Of a stretch of DNA of 64,000 nt, positions 34,869-45,500 are shown piece by piece (positions within the stretch are counted from its first letter, which is position 1; each line of letters begins with the position of its first letter). The stretch covers positions 62,001 to 126,000 of the forward strand of contig NZ_JAABOK010000001.1 in the NCBI RefSeq assembly GCF_009928525.1, read 5' to 3'. The stretch is from Chitinophaga solisilvae. GTDB taxonomy: Bacteria; Bacteroidota; Bacteroidia; Chitinophagales; Chitinophagaceae. The translations under genes and the position numbers were made by a program. Below the pieces are notes generated by a model. The model was not told the DNA's origin, searched no databases, and saw only the letters and a program-made list of their open reading frames with translations.

Positions 34869-35504
34869 CTATTTGTCCTGTTCCAATACTGATTTGAATT
34901 TTTTAGCAAAGTACATAGGAGCCGTTAGGAAATTACCAATAAAGAATAAGCAAATTGAACAAAGAAAACCAACAACCCCTATTCCAATACCATCAGGCGT
35001 ATGTAATCTGGAAAAGCAAAGTAATAGGAAAAGGGGTAGCATTCCAGTCACAAGAAATATCCGGGAAAGAATTTCTATGAAGTAATAATTGATGAGAGAG
35101 GCTAAATTGTATCGGATGTAGATTTTATCTTTATCATACCAAAAAAATGGTTCCATCAATTTGATTGTTTTGGGAGTTAGCTGAAAGCTATACAGCTCAT
35201 ACAAAGCTAGTATTTTCTCTCTTTTCATTTTTCCGGGATCAAATTTGAATGTAAGCTTAAATACCAGTCCATCTAAGTTATCCTGCGCTACTTTGACGAT
35301 ACTTTTATTTATGCTGACAGGACCGGTAATGAAAGACAGATCATTTATTTTGCCTTTTAATCCTAAACCTTTATAACCTTTGAAAATATCCGGAAGTACC
35401 TTTGCAATAAATAAAGTAACTGTAATTAATGTTGCGGTTATCATCCACACCGGTGCACCTGGTTTGGTAAGCTGATTGAGAAAGAAGGTTAAAGTTTTTT
35501 CCAT
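34869..35504 (-). CDS. Hypothetical membrane protein, AT-rich
   Basis: A 211-residue protein with three likely membrane segments: VWMITATLITVTLFIAKVL near residue 20, IFLVTGMLPLFLLLCF near 145 and GVVGFLCSICLFFIGNFL near 175. Between the first two lies a soluble part of about 110 residues rich in Lys (GLGLKGKINDLSF, FDPGKMKREKILALYELYSF). I do not recognise the family. The gene is visibly richer in A and T than its neighbours, and it stands alone between a terminator and a 308-base gap, which fits recent acquisition. Confidence 0.75.
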   Translation of the reverse strand: MEKTLTFFLNQLTKPGAPVWMITATLITVTLFIAKVLPDIFKGYKGLGLKGKINDLSFITGPVSINKSIVKVAQDNLDGLVFKLTFKFDPGKMKREKILALYELYSFQLTPKTIKLMEPFFWYDKDKIYIRYNLASLINYYFIEILSRIFLVTGMLPLFLLLCFSRLHTPDGIGIGVVGFLCSICLFFIGNFLTAPMYFAKKFKSVLEQDK

Positions 35505-35812
35505 AAAAGTAATTTTACGCCAAGCTCCCGATCTTGTTTAGCATTATTGTAAACCGGAATTGCATTTTTGGTATATTAACAGTTTCAGTGATTCATCGTA
35601 CTGATTGCTCTAACCACAAATAGGCCGTTAATAGACCATCGATAGATATTTGTAATATTCTCGCTGCTACCATGTCGCATTATCCGGTTATAAATTTATT
35701 GTTGCAGGTATGCTCATCCCACATTCTTTTGACCCTGCCGGGAAGCGCGCTCCAGGTCTGATAAGATTTGGAATAATCTGCTTTAACCTCTCTCCATTCT
35801 AAAAACTGATTT
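35505..35812. other. 308-base non-coding gap
   Basis: Divergent promoter space between the AT-rich membrane gene and the lipoprotein gene at 35813. I see no gene, repeat or clear -7/-33 pair in it. Confidence 0.5.
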
Positions 35813-37372
35813 ATGAAAAAGCTATTTTCTCTTTTCAAAGTGGCAGTATTATTAGTATTCCTGATACTGCTATGGACCAGCTGTAAAAAAGAGCTGCAGC
35901 CCATGGATACGGCCGGAATGAATAATGATCTGAAGCGTTCGGTTGTCTTATCGGGCGTACCTATACCACCGCTCGACTGGGAGCATATCGACTATATGCC
36001 TACTCCGCCCGGGACACCGCAGGTTTTTGTGCCGTGGGCATCAGGTGCGTCGCGGCAATTTGCGCCGGAGCTGGCAGATGATTACAAGACAGCAGACGGA
36101 TGGGTACTGGTGTACAATACATTCAATACTACGTATACCCCTGACCGTTGGTACTTCATGTTATATAATAAATTCCGGGGCCTGTTGCGTATGTATTATT
36201 ACATCCCTGCAACCGCCGGTTTTATACCATCCCGCAATATCATTCATGCGCTGGCGATAGAGAAGGGATATGCCGCATCGTCTCCCATGATGAATTTCGC
36301 TGACCAGGAAGTGATAGATATGACCTACAATTCCCGCTCCGCATCCACCGTGGAACAGTGGCAGGTAGCACCCGGAACCTGGTATGCCCTGCAGTTTGAG
36401 CTGGCCTATGATCCGCAGATGTCTGCCCAGAACTTTACAAACTTCTCCTTTAACTGGACGATGAGATCCGCTAATGTAACAGATATAGTACTGGAAGGTA
36501 CTTCTTCCGGAACGCTGACAGGCTCTATCTCTATTCCGGGTACCAACTTTACCGTATCGCCTTCTTTTAATATCACCGGTGGCAGCAGCACTTCGGTAAA
36601 GAACGGCTTCATCGTCATGAATGGTTCCAGCGATACCGAGAAGGCCAAGCCCACCCTCGGCACACAGATTATCAATAATATAAAAACTGCGCTTACCAGC
36701 GGCCTGCAGGGAATAGCAAAGAACATACTCAGCGGCCTTTTTAAGAAGAAAACCAGCACTGCGCCGGAAGAAAACGTAAGCCTGAAAATCAACACCAACA
36801 TCTCCCTGAAAGGTACGCTGACAGATAATTTCCTGATTACCTCGCCGGTATTCGCCATACCGGGATATGACCAGACTGCCACCACCGGCGTAGTACCGGC
36901 ATATAATCAGCCCCTGGGCGTATTTTATCTCTCTGCCAAGCCAATTACCTATTACAGGTATTCCTCCATTGCTGATAATCCCGGAATAGGAAGCACCTAT
37001 TTCAATACACAAGGCTACGGCGTGGATACGAATTCCTACAGAATCATCTTCAACCCTGCAGTTACCAGCATCGCAGACATCAGAAACATCAGAACAGAAG
37101 CGGTGGCCCTGGATCCGCTGGCCCAGTATTTAAGAGATCCTAATTTTTCCATCTCCGGCGCCAATGAAACTATCGGAGACAGGGTAGTACGCGTAAATGG
37201 AAATGGTATCGGCTTCGTTATCATCTACAAAAAGCAATATTCTCCCATAGACTATCCACTGCTATACGATATAGGCGTAAGAATCACCTTCGACGTAGTC
37301 CCGAAAAATGGCGCCGCACCCGTTACCGTTAGTAAAACGTTCAGGACGTTTATGATCCCATATGAGGAATAA
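35813..37372 (+). CDS. Hypothetical lipoprotein
   Basis: A 519-residue lipoprotein. The signal KLFSLFKVAVLLVFLILLW ends in the lipobox WTSC followed by KKE. The mature part has no domain I can name: many Tyr/Trp/Pro residues early (PPLDWEHIDYMPTPPGTPQV), a Ser/Thr-rich beta stretch (GTSSGTLTGSISIPGTNFTV), and a central amphipathic region (IINNIKTALTSGLQGIAKN) that could be a helical hairpin. A single gene, followed at its stop codon by palindromic repeat B. Surface exposure is likely; the function is unknown. Confidence 0.8.
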   Translation: MKKLFSLFKVAVLLVFLILLWTSCKKELQPMDTAGMNNDLKRSVVLSGVPIPPLDWEHIDYMPTPPGTPQVFVPWASGASRQFAPELADDYKTADGWVLVYNTFNTTYTPDRWYFMLYNKFRGLLRMYYYIPATAGFIPSRNIIHALAIEKGYAASSPMMNFADQEVIDMTYNSRSASTVEQWQVAPGTWYALQFELAYDPQMSAQNFTNFSFNWTMRSANVTDIVLEGTSSGTLTGSISIPGTNFTVSPSFNITGGSSTSVKNGFIVMNGSSDTEKAKPTLGTQIINNIKTALTSGLQGIAKNILSGLFKKKTSTAPEENVSLKINTNISLKGTLTDNFLITSPVFAIPGYDQTATTGVVPAYNQPLGVFYLSAKPITYYRYSSIADNPGIGSTYFNTQGYGVDTNSYRIIFNPAVTSIADIRNIRTEAVALDPLAQYLRDPNFSISGANETIGDRVVRVNGNGIGFVIIYKKQYSPIDYPLLYDIGVRITFDVVPKNGAAPVTVSKTFRTFMIPYEE

Positions 37373-37517
37373 TTACGAATTGCAAATTACGAATTACGAA
37401 TGATGAATGGCGAGTGAAGAGCGAAGATGTAAGCGGATAAAGAATTTACTTCTTTGCTTATGTCTTTGCTCTTCACTCGCCATTCATCATTCGTAATTTG
37501 TCATTCACAATTCGCAG
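37372..37517. repeat. Large quasi-palindromic intergenic repeat, copy B
   Basis: The left arm begins ATTACGAATTGCAAATTACG and passes into an inner stem ATGAATGGCGAGTGAAGAGC. The right arm carries the reverse complement (GCTCTTCACTCGCCATTCAT) and ends in AATTTGTCATTCACAATTCG. Like copy A it starts at a stop codon, has AATTACGA-type outer units, about 65-base arms and a short AT-rich loop. The inner stem sequence differs from copy A but stays self-complementary. Confidence 0.9.
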
Positions 37518-38654
37518 TTACTTCTTCCTTTTCCTTCCCCACCAGATGATAAATCCAGTGACCGGTAAGGTAGTGCAAATGAGTCCGGCGAGGAACGTTA
37601 TGAATTTGCCCAGCTGGCCTTTCCATACGCCCATATGCAGGGTCCAGTTGATGTTTTCTATTGTTTCTGCGCGTTCATGTGGGCGTGGGATAGGCAGTGG
37701 CTGGCCGCTGTAGCGGTCTATTACTTTAAAGTGACCGCCTTCCACGCTTTTCAGGCCCATCCTGCGGGCTATCCACATCATATAGTGACCGGAGGAGTCG
37801 ATGTCATACAGGTAAACCTGTGCGGCGCCTGCCTCCGGATACTGTCTGAACAGGGTGGCAATAGTCTGATTCATATCGGCTGCGGTACGTCCGGGCTGAT
37901 AACCGGGAAGAGATGCCTCCCATTCATGCGATTCTTTGCCGCCAAGGGTTTTGAGGGTGAAGTCCATCAACGGTTCAAAGGCGATCAGTAATCCGGTAAT
38001 AGTCAGGATCAGCGCGGGCAGCAGGGAATAGAATCCCGGTACATTATGCAGGTCGTAGTTCAGCCGTTTGAAGCGGGCTTTCCATTTAATGGTGAAGCTG
38101 GCTTCCCGTGTGCTGCGGGTCCACTTTGCCGGCCACCATAGTACCAGCCCGGTGATCAGTTCTATCAGAAAAATGACGGTGGCAATATCTACTATCCAGA
38201 TGCCGGGATCATGCAGCAGCAGGGACGAATGCAGGTGAGCCGTTATATAGAAGAAGTTGGCAAAGCCATCATCTTTTAAAATCTCACCGGTATAAGGATC
38301 TGCATATACCATACTCAATCCCTTCTCATCGCTGAACATACGGAACTTCACGGACCGCTGCGGATCTTTGAAGGAGGTCAGGATCATAGGCGCTTCTCTT
38401 TCAGGAAAGGCCAGGTGTATATTTTTCAGCAGGCTGTCTACAGGAAGGCGTTGCGCCTTTACTTCCTTTACGTATAACGCTTTGCCGGCAGAGAAGTCCA
38501 GCAGTTCGTCGCATTAAACGATGAGCGTACCGGTAAGGGCTACGAATACCAGGATGATACCGGAAGAGATGCCCAGCCAGAGATGCAGCCAGGCATTGAT
38601 TCTGCTGAGCAGGGGCTTTTGCTTTTTAGGTGTGGTCTTCTTTTTATTTTCCAT
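37518..38654 (-). pseudogene. PepSY-associated TM protein, interrupted by an in-frame stop
   Basis: Reading from ATG 38654, the protein starts MENKKKTTPKKQKPLLSRIN and enters the first membrane helix (LHLWLGISSGIILVFVALTG). Codon 47 is TAA (38514-38516), after which the same frame runs on without another stop to 37518. The remaining part has the family's other helices (IVDIATVIFLIELITGLVLW, FYSLLPALILTITGLLIAF, FLAGLICTTLPVTGFIIWW) and ends in KRKK. These proteins are inner-membrane partners of TonB siderophore receptors and may reduce or process ferric siderophores. A one-base change (for example TAC or TAT to TAA) explains the stop. Translation restart at an internal ATG (38387) would give 289 residues lacking the first helix. 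Genuine pseudogene is most likely; sequencing error is possible. Confidence 0.8.
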
Positions 38655-38675
38655 ATTGTTTTCCCTGGGGATGCA

Positions 38676-38905
38676 TCAGAACTTGTAAGAAACGCTGGCC
38701 AGCAGCTCGCGTGGTTTTTGCGGTTGTCCGTAAAAGTTTCAGTATTCCAGGTTGGTCAGGTTGTTCACCTTTACGCCTATACGATATTTGGGCTGGTCAT
38801 AGAACAGGGTGCCATTCATGGTGGTAAATGCGGGTACGCCAAAGTGCTCATCGGAATCATCCGCTACCGGAATACCTCCTGCCAGTGAGAGAAAATATGC
38901 CATCC
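38676..38905 (-). pseudogene. TonB-dependent siderophore receptor, 3' remnant with nonsense codon
   Basis: The last 70 or so codons of a receptor are readable on the minus strand: PAFTTMNGTLFYDQPKYRIG, KVNNLTNLEY, stop, NFYGQPQKPRELLASVSYKF. This is the typical last barrel strands of siderophore receptors. The TGA at 38739-38741 stands where these proteins have Trp (TGG). Everything upstream, over 600 residues of barrel, plug and signal peptide, is missing. It ends 21 bases before the PepSY-TM pseudogene, the normal operon order. Confidence 0.8.
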
Positions 38906-39068
38906 GGTATACTGATAAGTTGCAGGTGCTTCCATAGCATTGTGATGTTTTAGTGCGGCTGCAAAGCTACTGGCGGGTTGCGTCATGCTTCACTCGAAAA
39001 GGGAAATTTTATTACGCAAAACGTAATTTTTATTTTTCTGTCAGATGTTTTCCTCCCCTGAAAAAGAA

Positions 39069-39099
39069 CAGAGATGATAGTTCAGCACCATCATCTCTG
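39069..39099 (-). terminator. Terminator of the propeller lipoprotein gene
   Basis: CAGAGATGAT / ATCATCTCTG, a 10-bp stem with an 11-base loop; read leftward it is followed by TTCTTTTTC. It lies about 110 bases beyond the stop at 39208. Confidence 0.6.
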
Positions 39100-39207
39100 C
39101 TAAAATATTTCCAATCACCTCCTCCATCTGTCTCCTCCATCGATCTCCTTCACCCACTCCGCTGCATTCCAAATCTCAAATAACCAAATAAAAAAATAAC
39201 AAAATAC

Positions 39208-40203
39208 CTAGTGTGTGCATTCGTGGAAACTATCGCCTGCAGGGTAGCTGAAGGTATTCACGGTTTTCCAGCGGGCTTTGTACAGGCCGAGGGCGGTATT
39301 TTTATATACAATGCCACCATTGATGTCGGAGAGCTGGTCTGTTCTCCAGGATTCTCCGCCTGCGCCGGTGGCTACGGCAATGATGGCAGGGTAGCCGGAG
39401 GGGCCGGAGGAAACGGATTTTACAGCGCTGAGGGTTTTAACGAGCGTGAAAGCGCCGGTGGTGACATTGAAACGGTAGATATGCCCGGAGTTGGTCAGCC
39501 ACAGGTCGGTGGTGCTGCCATAAACAGGGAAGAGGTCATGCGCATTTCCCTGGGGCATGGTATACGTTGCCTTGAGGGTGAGTGCGGGCGATTTACAGCT
39601 GCCGTTGTAGGAGAATACTTTCAGTTTGTCTTTTCCGGCGGCGTATAGCTGTTGCCGTGAATGATCCCAGACAACGTTATGTACATCTTCAAAGGTGATG
39701 GGGGCTGTCTGTGCGGAGTTGTCGTTAATGTAGGAGTCTACGGTGAATATCATCAGATAGCCTCCGGTAGTGGATGCGGTGACGATGTTCCCGTTAGGCA
39801 GCAGTTCGGCGGAGTGGGTATTACCGCCGGCGTAATCGTACCAGATAGCTTTTTTGGAAGCTACGCTGATGAGCGCCACACCTCCGCCGGAGGCGGTAGC
39901 AAGGATGTAGCTGCCGTTGTATACCAGCTTGGCTTCGCTGAGATTGGAGAACCAACCCTGTGCACCGGTGCGTATCATTGCATAGGCAGCGGTAGCTTTC
40001 CATTCCCAGGTGATGGTGTTGCCGTTGGCTACATCTACCATGATGATACGGGCATTTTTCTGATCACAGATAATGATTTCCCTGGAGGCGGCTGCGGTGT
40101 TTTCAGTCGCCGGCGTGTTGGGATGATGTTGGAGAACTGGGTGGCTGTCACGTTTGCAGGACAGGAGGAAAAGCAGTGATACTGCCAGCAGAAAAGGTTT
40201 CAT
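39208..40203 (-). CDS. Beta-propeller lipoprotein (DUF6528-like)
   Basis: A 331-residue lipoprotein: signal KPFLLAVSLLFLLSC with Cys16 as the lipid anchor. The mature part is a repeat of four-stranded units such as EIIICDQKNARIIMVDVANG, ISVASKKAIWYDYAGGNTHS, VVWDHSRQQLYAAGKDKLKV and LWLTNSGHIYRFNVTTGAFT, as in six- or seven-bladed propellers. The opening IICDQ-N-I-DVANG pattern recalls DUF6528, but I cannot confirm that by eye. No active site is visible; a carbohydrate- or ligand-binding surface role is the usual guess. A single gene with its own terminator. Confidence 0.82.
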   Translation of the reverse strand: MKPFLLAVSLLFLLSCKRDSHPVLQHHPNTPATENTAAASREIIICDQKNARIIMVDVANGNTITWEWKATAAYAMIRTGAQGWFSNLSEAKLVYNGSYILATASGGGVALISVASKKAIWYDYAGGNTHSAELLPNGNIVTASTTGGYLMIFTVDSYINDNSAQTAPITFEDVHNVVWDHSRQQLYAAGKDKLKVFSYNGSCKSPALTLKATYTMPQGNAHDLFPVYGSTTDLWLTNSGHIYRFNVTTGAFTLVKTLSAVKSVSSGPSGYPAIIAVATGAGGESWRTDQLSDINGGIVYKNTALGLYKARWKTVNTFSYPAGDSFHECTH

Positions 40204-40821
40204 GTGTGGAATTTTTGTTCGTGATAAAATGAGTGGAAAATAATTGTTCGCTGTTAAAGGGTCTGTTATGGCAGACAGTTATCGTGGTTGTTAACGGTAG
40301 TATAATATATGAAATCTGAAGCAATCCGGCAACTGCGGCATTTTTGCAGGGTATTGGCGGCGTTGTACGGGCTGCCGGCATTTTTGCGGGCAGCAACTGT
40401 AAGAGAGGTATGGGCACTACCTGGCGCAGGACTCATGATGCAGACAATATGAGCCTGTATACGGCGTGGCCGCCGTGTAAATACCCGGTTTGCCATGTAG
40501 CACCCGGTATCTGCCGCCGGCCGTGAAGCCAGCAGAGCAACATATCACCCATGTACGGTTATGACATAGTAATACCTTGCCCCAACCAGTGGCGCTAATA
40601 GCTTTCTGAAACAAAATTTTACTGTTTCCGTATCCATTAACATAACGGCACGCCATCTGTTAATTCCCGGAACCAGGCACTGAATGGCCATTACCGCCTG
40701 TTGCCGGTAACGGGTCTTCAGTGCAATATTATTCCTGAAGTGTGCAGTATTCCAAATGCGTTAAACAGCTCTGACAAAAACATTTGCTGCTGTGACGTCA
40801 GCTTTGTTTGCAGTATTTTTT

Positions 40822-41110
40822 TGATAGTAACGATGGTTAAAATCCTGCAATATCGTTTTTTTAGTAGACGCGCGTGAAATGATAATACCCCCAGTCCGTC
40901 GACTGTTTTTTTACAGAAGCGGTAATTTTTCCAGTAATCATTGCTGCAACGTCACTGTGTGAAAGCTGGCGGAGATGGCAAGGCCTTGTGTTATGGCTTT
41001 CATGGCCTGCTGTAACCTCCTGATAGTAACAGTATTAAAAGTCCTGCTGTGTCTTTTGTTTATAATAGACGCATGTGCAATAGCGATACCCCTAGCATGC
41101 TTAGTTATTT
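40822..41110. repeat. Imperfect direct duplication of about 85 bases
   Basis: Copy 1 starts TGATAGTAACGATGGTTAAA (40822) and contains TAGTAGACGCGCGTG and GATAATACCCCCAG. Copy 2 starts TGATAGTAACAGTATTAAAA (41021) and contains TAATAGACGCATGTG and GCGATACCCCTAG. Both also follow a TGCTG-AACGTCA-like segment. The copies have diverged, so this is an old duplication. No coding capacity. Confidence 0.5.
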
Positions 41111-42506
41111 TTTATGCAGGGTATTCGTTGCGGGGTCTGTGTGCAGCTATATGACAGTATGTTTACAGCGATGATGTGCTGAAAGCGTTGCTGATACAGT
41201 GTCTTGTGGTTTGTTGTATAATGTATGTGGTAACAATTAAATGGAGCAGGTCATCCCGGATGAAGAAGGTTTAGTACATACTTATAAAGTACACGGTCCG
41301 GATTTTTCTTTTCCGGCATGTGCTGTATGTGAGGTGGACTGAGCCATGGATTTGATTTAGCAGCAGCAGGTGCCTGATACATTTTTTTGTAATAATGTAA
41401 TCGGTACACTTAAGGGAACAAGGATTAAAATCTGCTTAAAATTTCTAAACCGGTTAGCCGGCAGTTATTTTGATGTGCCAATAGCGGTAACAATATCAGG
41501 GTTGTGTGCTGTTATGTAGTACCGGATTGTTTTAGCAGGTATTGTGTGGTGCTGTATTGTTGCTGTATTTTATGTTATCGGGAGCGAGTGATGATATTAA
41601 CTAATTGTTAGAAAGCCTTATCAGATGGTGTTTGTGTTTTGTTTTCCGGTATTCATTGTGCCCTTCGAAATCCTTTTCTGTATTGGGTTGTGTCGTTTCG
41701 CTGCATTGTGAGGTGTGTTGTGTTAATTAATTTTTAATGCAGTATTTGTCAAAAATATATTTTTCATGTTTTAATTTTTTCTATCTTCGTATAGATAGTA
41801 ACCCATTCTGCAGATCCGTTTGATCCACCAAATTGAGGTCTGCATATTATAAAGATCCTTGCAAACCGCCAGAGCGCAAAGTTTGATTTTTAGTTGAAGA
41901 AAAAGTCCTTTGTAAAACTGCTCGTAAAGAAATTCGATTTTTATGTTTTAAAAACCCTTTCAAATTCATGCAAACCACTAAAAGTAAAGTTTAATGTTTA
42001 AAGAGAACCTTTGTGCATTCACTTGTCGCAGGGCGTTTTTGAAATCCTCAATGAACCTATTTTTATGATTAAGCATTTAGATTTTAAATTACTGAGATGT
42101 TGTTGTGCTTCACTTTGATCCTTTAAACTCAGAATGTTCCAGGTAATTTGTTGTTTGTAAATAACTCCGCAGTATGTCTTGCTGTAAGGTACAGCGTTGC
42201 ATAGTGAGGAGCCTTATTTATAAACTGGTTGTTGCTATTAACCCGTGTGGTGCAGTTTCTTCACCATATGCCCTTTTTATTTAAGGGTATATAGAATGTT
42301 TGATCCGGTTAAAGTGTGCTTTTCAGATAGTAAGCATTCCTGACTTTCAGGATAGTGCCGTTTATACTGTAAAGGCAGGTGTGTTGTACGCCAGGTGTCG
42401 CCTGGGAAGGTTTATTATTACCTGATTTTTAAAATTACTGAAACCTTAGTACCTGACCGGGAGCCCGCTGCTGCCGGAACAGAATAACTATACCATTTAT
42501 GATCGC

Positions 42507-42525
42507 TGCCGGAGAGCGTCCGGCA
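42507..42525 (+). promoter_or_regulatory. Leader hairpin just before the NRPS start
   Basis: TGCCGGA / TCCGGCA, a perfect 7-bp stem with loop GAGCG, ending 24 bases before the ATG. It may affect ribosome access or mRNA stability. No Shine-Dalgarno sequence is seen, as is usual in Bacteroidota. Confidence 0.35.
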
Positions 42526-42549
42526 ACAGGATTCTAAAATTCTTATATC

Positions 42550-45500
42550 ATGTCAACTAACAGATCCCCGCTTCACCCCGCTCAGAAGGACATATACCTT
42601 GACCAGCTGATAAACGTTGGAAACCCGTATTATAATATCGGGGGATATACCAGGATTATTGGCCCGCTGGTAAAGGATAAATTCATCGCGGCTGTTAACA
42701 CCGTTCCGGAAGTGTTTGACGCTTACCGTATGAGATTCGATATTGATGATCATACTCCGCAGATCTATTTTGATGATGATTACAGAAAGTTGGATATAAA
42801 AGAACTCGATTACAGCAAGGGAGAAGGCGAAGATGCTATATTCTCCTGGATGAGAGAACAGTTCAGTAAACCATTTGACCTCAGAAAAGGAAATATTCTT
42901 TTTGAACACTATCTGATAAAGCTGAAGGAAGATGAACATTTTTACTTCTTCAAATATCATCACCTGATCAGCGATGGCGTGGGCCTGGCTTCACAGAACC
43001 GTTATGTCGCCAGGAAATATAATACACTGCTCAATAATGAAGAGGATGCTGAATTTATGTTTTCTTCTTACCGTGAAGAAATAATAAAAGCAGCGGAATA
43101 CTACCAGTCGGAAGATTATATTAAGGAAGGTCGTTACTGGAAAGAGAAGCTGGAAAAAAAGCCGCAGCAGCTGCTCCAACGCCGCTTCCATGATAACAGC
43201 CAGGATCAGAAACGTTGTGGTACTGTAGCGGTGGACTTAACACCGGAAGATATGGCGGTGCTGGAAGAACTGCAACAGCTTACAAAATCAAGCCTGCAGC
43301 AGCTGACCATCGCTGCGCTGATGATCTATTTCGGACAGACTACCGACCGTACTGATTTTATTTTCGGTATGCCGCTGCATAAAAGAAAGAATAAAAAACT
43401 ACGTGATATTGTCGGCATGTTCACCGGTATCCTGCCTTTCAAGGGAGAATACCGCCCGGACATCACCGTGGAGGAACTGATAAAACAGATTGCCGCCTCA
43501 CAGCGCGAAGATTACCGCTATAATAACTACCAGATAGGAGACCTGAGCCGCTATTTTAAAATCAACGCCACAGAAGAGTACCTGCTGGAAATCGTTATCA
43601 ATTATGCGTACATCGATTTTCACATGGACTTCGGTGATAAACTGAAAGCCAGCTTTTACGAGCTGCCGAGTGGTTATGGCAGATACCCTATTGAAATATG
43701 GTGGAAGGACTTTGGAAAGCACCAGCCCTTGCAGCTTTCGGTGGACTACCAGTTGCAGTATTTTTCTGAAGAAGAAATGCAGCTGGTCGTACAAAGACTG
43801 CTCTTTATCATGTACCAGTTAAAGGATCAGATGAGCAGCCGTTTGCGGCAAGTAGATATTATTCCTGCTGCAGAACGTAGTCTGCTAGAGCGTTTCAACA
43901 GCCTGGAGGTAGCCTATCCGCATACCGGCACACTGATGGAAATCTTTGACGGGCAGGTGGCAACGAACCCTGATGCAGTAGCCCTCGTTTTTGAAGATGA
44001 GAAATATACCTACCGCGAATTGCAGCTTCGCGCCAATCGTCTGGCTCACTACCTCCGGGAAAGAGGCGTTACCGCAGATACCCTGGTGCCTGTTTGTTTT
44101 GACCGCTCTCCGGACATGGTCACCGCTATACTGGGTATTATGAAAGCAGGAGGAGCCTATGTGCCCATTGATCCGCAGTACCCGGAAAGCCGCATCAGCT
44201 ACATGCTGGAAGACACCGGCGCTGCTATGGTGATAACAACTGCTGATCTTGCCGGCCGCTTCGGCTTTGCGCCGCTGCTGGAAATTATTCAGCTGGATGC
44301 GGACAAGGCAGCCATTGCCCTGCAACCGGATGCTACGCCTGTCAATATTGTACGTCCCGGCGATCTTTCCTACGTGATCTATACTTCCGGTTCTACCGGC
44401 AAGCCTAAAGGCGTAATGGTGGAACATGCGGGAATGCTGAATCACCTGTATGCCAAAATAAATGACCTGCAGATCACCCGTGATTCAGTTGTTGCCTTTA
44501 CAGCTTCCTATACTTTTGATATTTCTGTCTGGCAGATCTTCTCTGCCTTATTATGCGGTGGTACTACCGTAATATACACTTCGCAGCTTATTCTGCAGCC
44601 GGCCACCCTGCTGAAAGCCATCGATGATGATAAGGTCACCATCTGGGAAATGGTGCCTTCCTACCTCGCTGCTGTATTGCAGGAACAGGTAGTGGCGCCG
44701 CTGGCAAGCCTGCAATACCTGATGGTTACCGGTGAAGCGGTGAGCCAGCCGCTGCTGGCGCAGTGGTTCAGACATGAAGTGTATGGCCGCATTCCGGTGG
44801 TTAACGCCTACGGACCTACGGAGGCGTCGGACGACATCTGCCACTATGTGATGCATGATACCCCGGAAAGCACCAATGTGCCGCTGGGCTATCCTGTTCA
44901 GAACACACGGCTGTATGTAACCGGCGATCAGCAGCTGTATCCGGTGGGTGTGGCCGGGGAAATATGTGTATCGGGCATCTGTGTGTCCAGGGGATACCTC
45001 AACCGCCCGGAACTGACGGCAGAGAAATTTACCGAAAATCCTTTTGACCCGGACTACGGATACCGTATGTATCGTACCGGTGATCTGGGCCGCTGGCTGC
45101 CCGACGGAACCATCGAATACCTGGGCCGCATCGATGACCAGGTGAAGATACGCGGCTTCCGGATCGAGCTGGGTGAAATAGAAACAGCGCTGCAGCTATG
45201 CGGTAATATCAGCCAGGCTGTAGTACTGGTGAAAACAGATGAAAGCGGCAACAAGCGGTTGGTAGGCTATGTGGTGGTATCCGGCACTTTCGATAAGGAG
45301 CGTGTAGTAGCGCAGCTGAAAAGCAAACTGCCGGAATATATGGTGCCTACTTTCTTCATTGAAATGGAAAGCCTGCCGTTAACGGCAAACGGGAAAATAG
45401 ACAAGAAGTCATTACCTGATCCGGATACGGCGGCGTTGCTGACTACTACCTACCAGGCGCCCCGTAACAGAGCGGAAGAGGTACTGGCAGGCATCTGGCA

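Larger units (their letters stand above)
40204..42549. other. 2.3-kb non-coding stretch upstream of the giant NRPS gene
   Basis: No credible gene is found. It holds the imperfect duplication at 40822-41110, a pair of related GCAAACC(G/A)C segments near 41863 and 41970, a weak -7 match TATCTTCG at 41782-41789, and hairpins close to the NRPS start (CCAGG / CCTGG at 42391-42405 and TGCCGGA / TCCGGCA at 42507-42525). Part of it is likely a long 5' leader. Confidence 0.6.

Noticed and set aside
39211-40179. Two long + strand open frames (145 and 172 codons, glycine-rich)
   Set aside because: They lie opposite the propeller lipoprotein, whose signal peptide and repeated strands make it the real gene.
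42453-42460. CTGACCGG upstream of the NRPS as a further AraC site
   Set aside because: An 8-base match is expected by chance in 64 kb and there is no second repeat at 21 bp.
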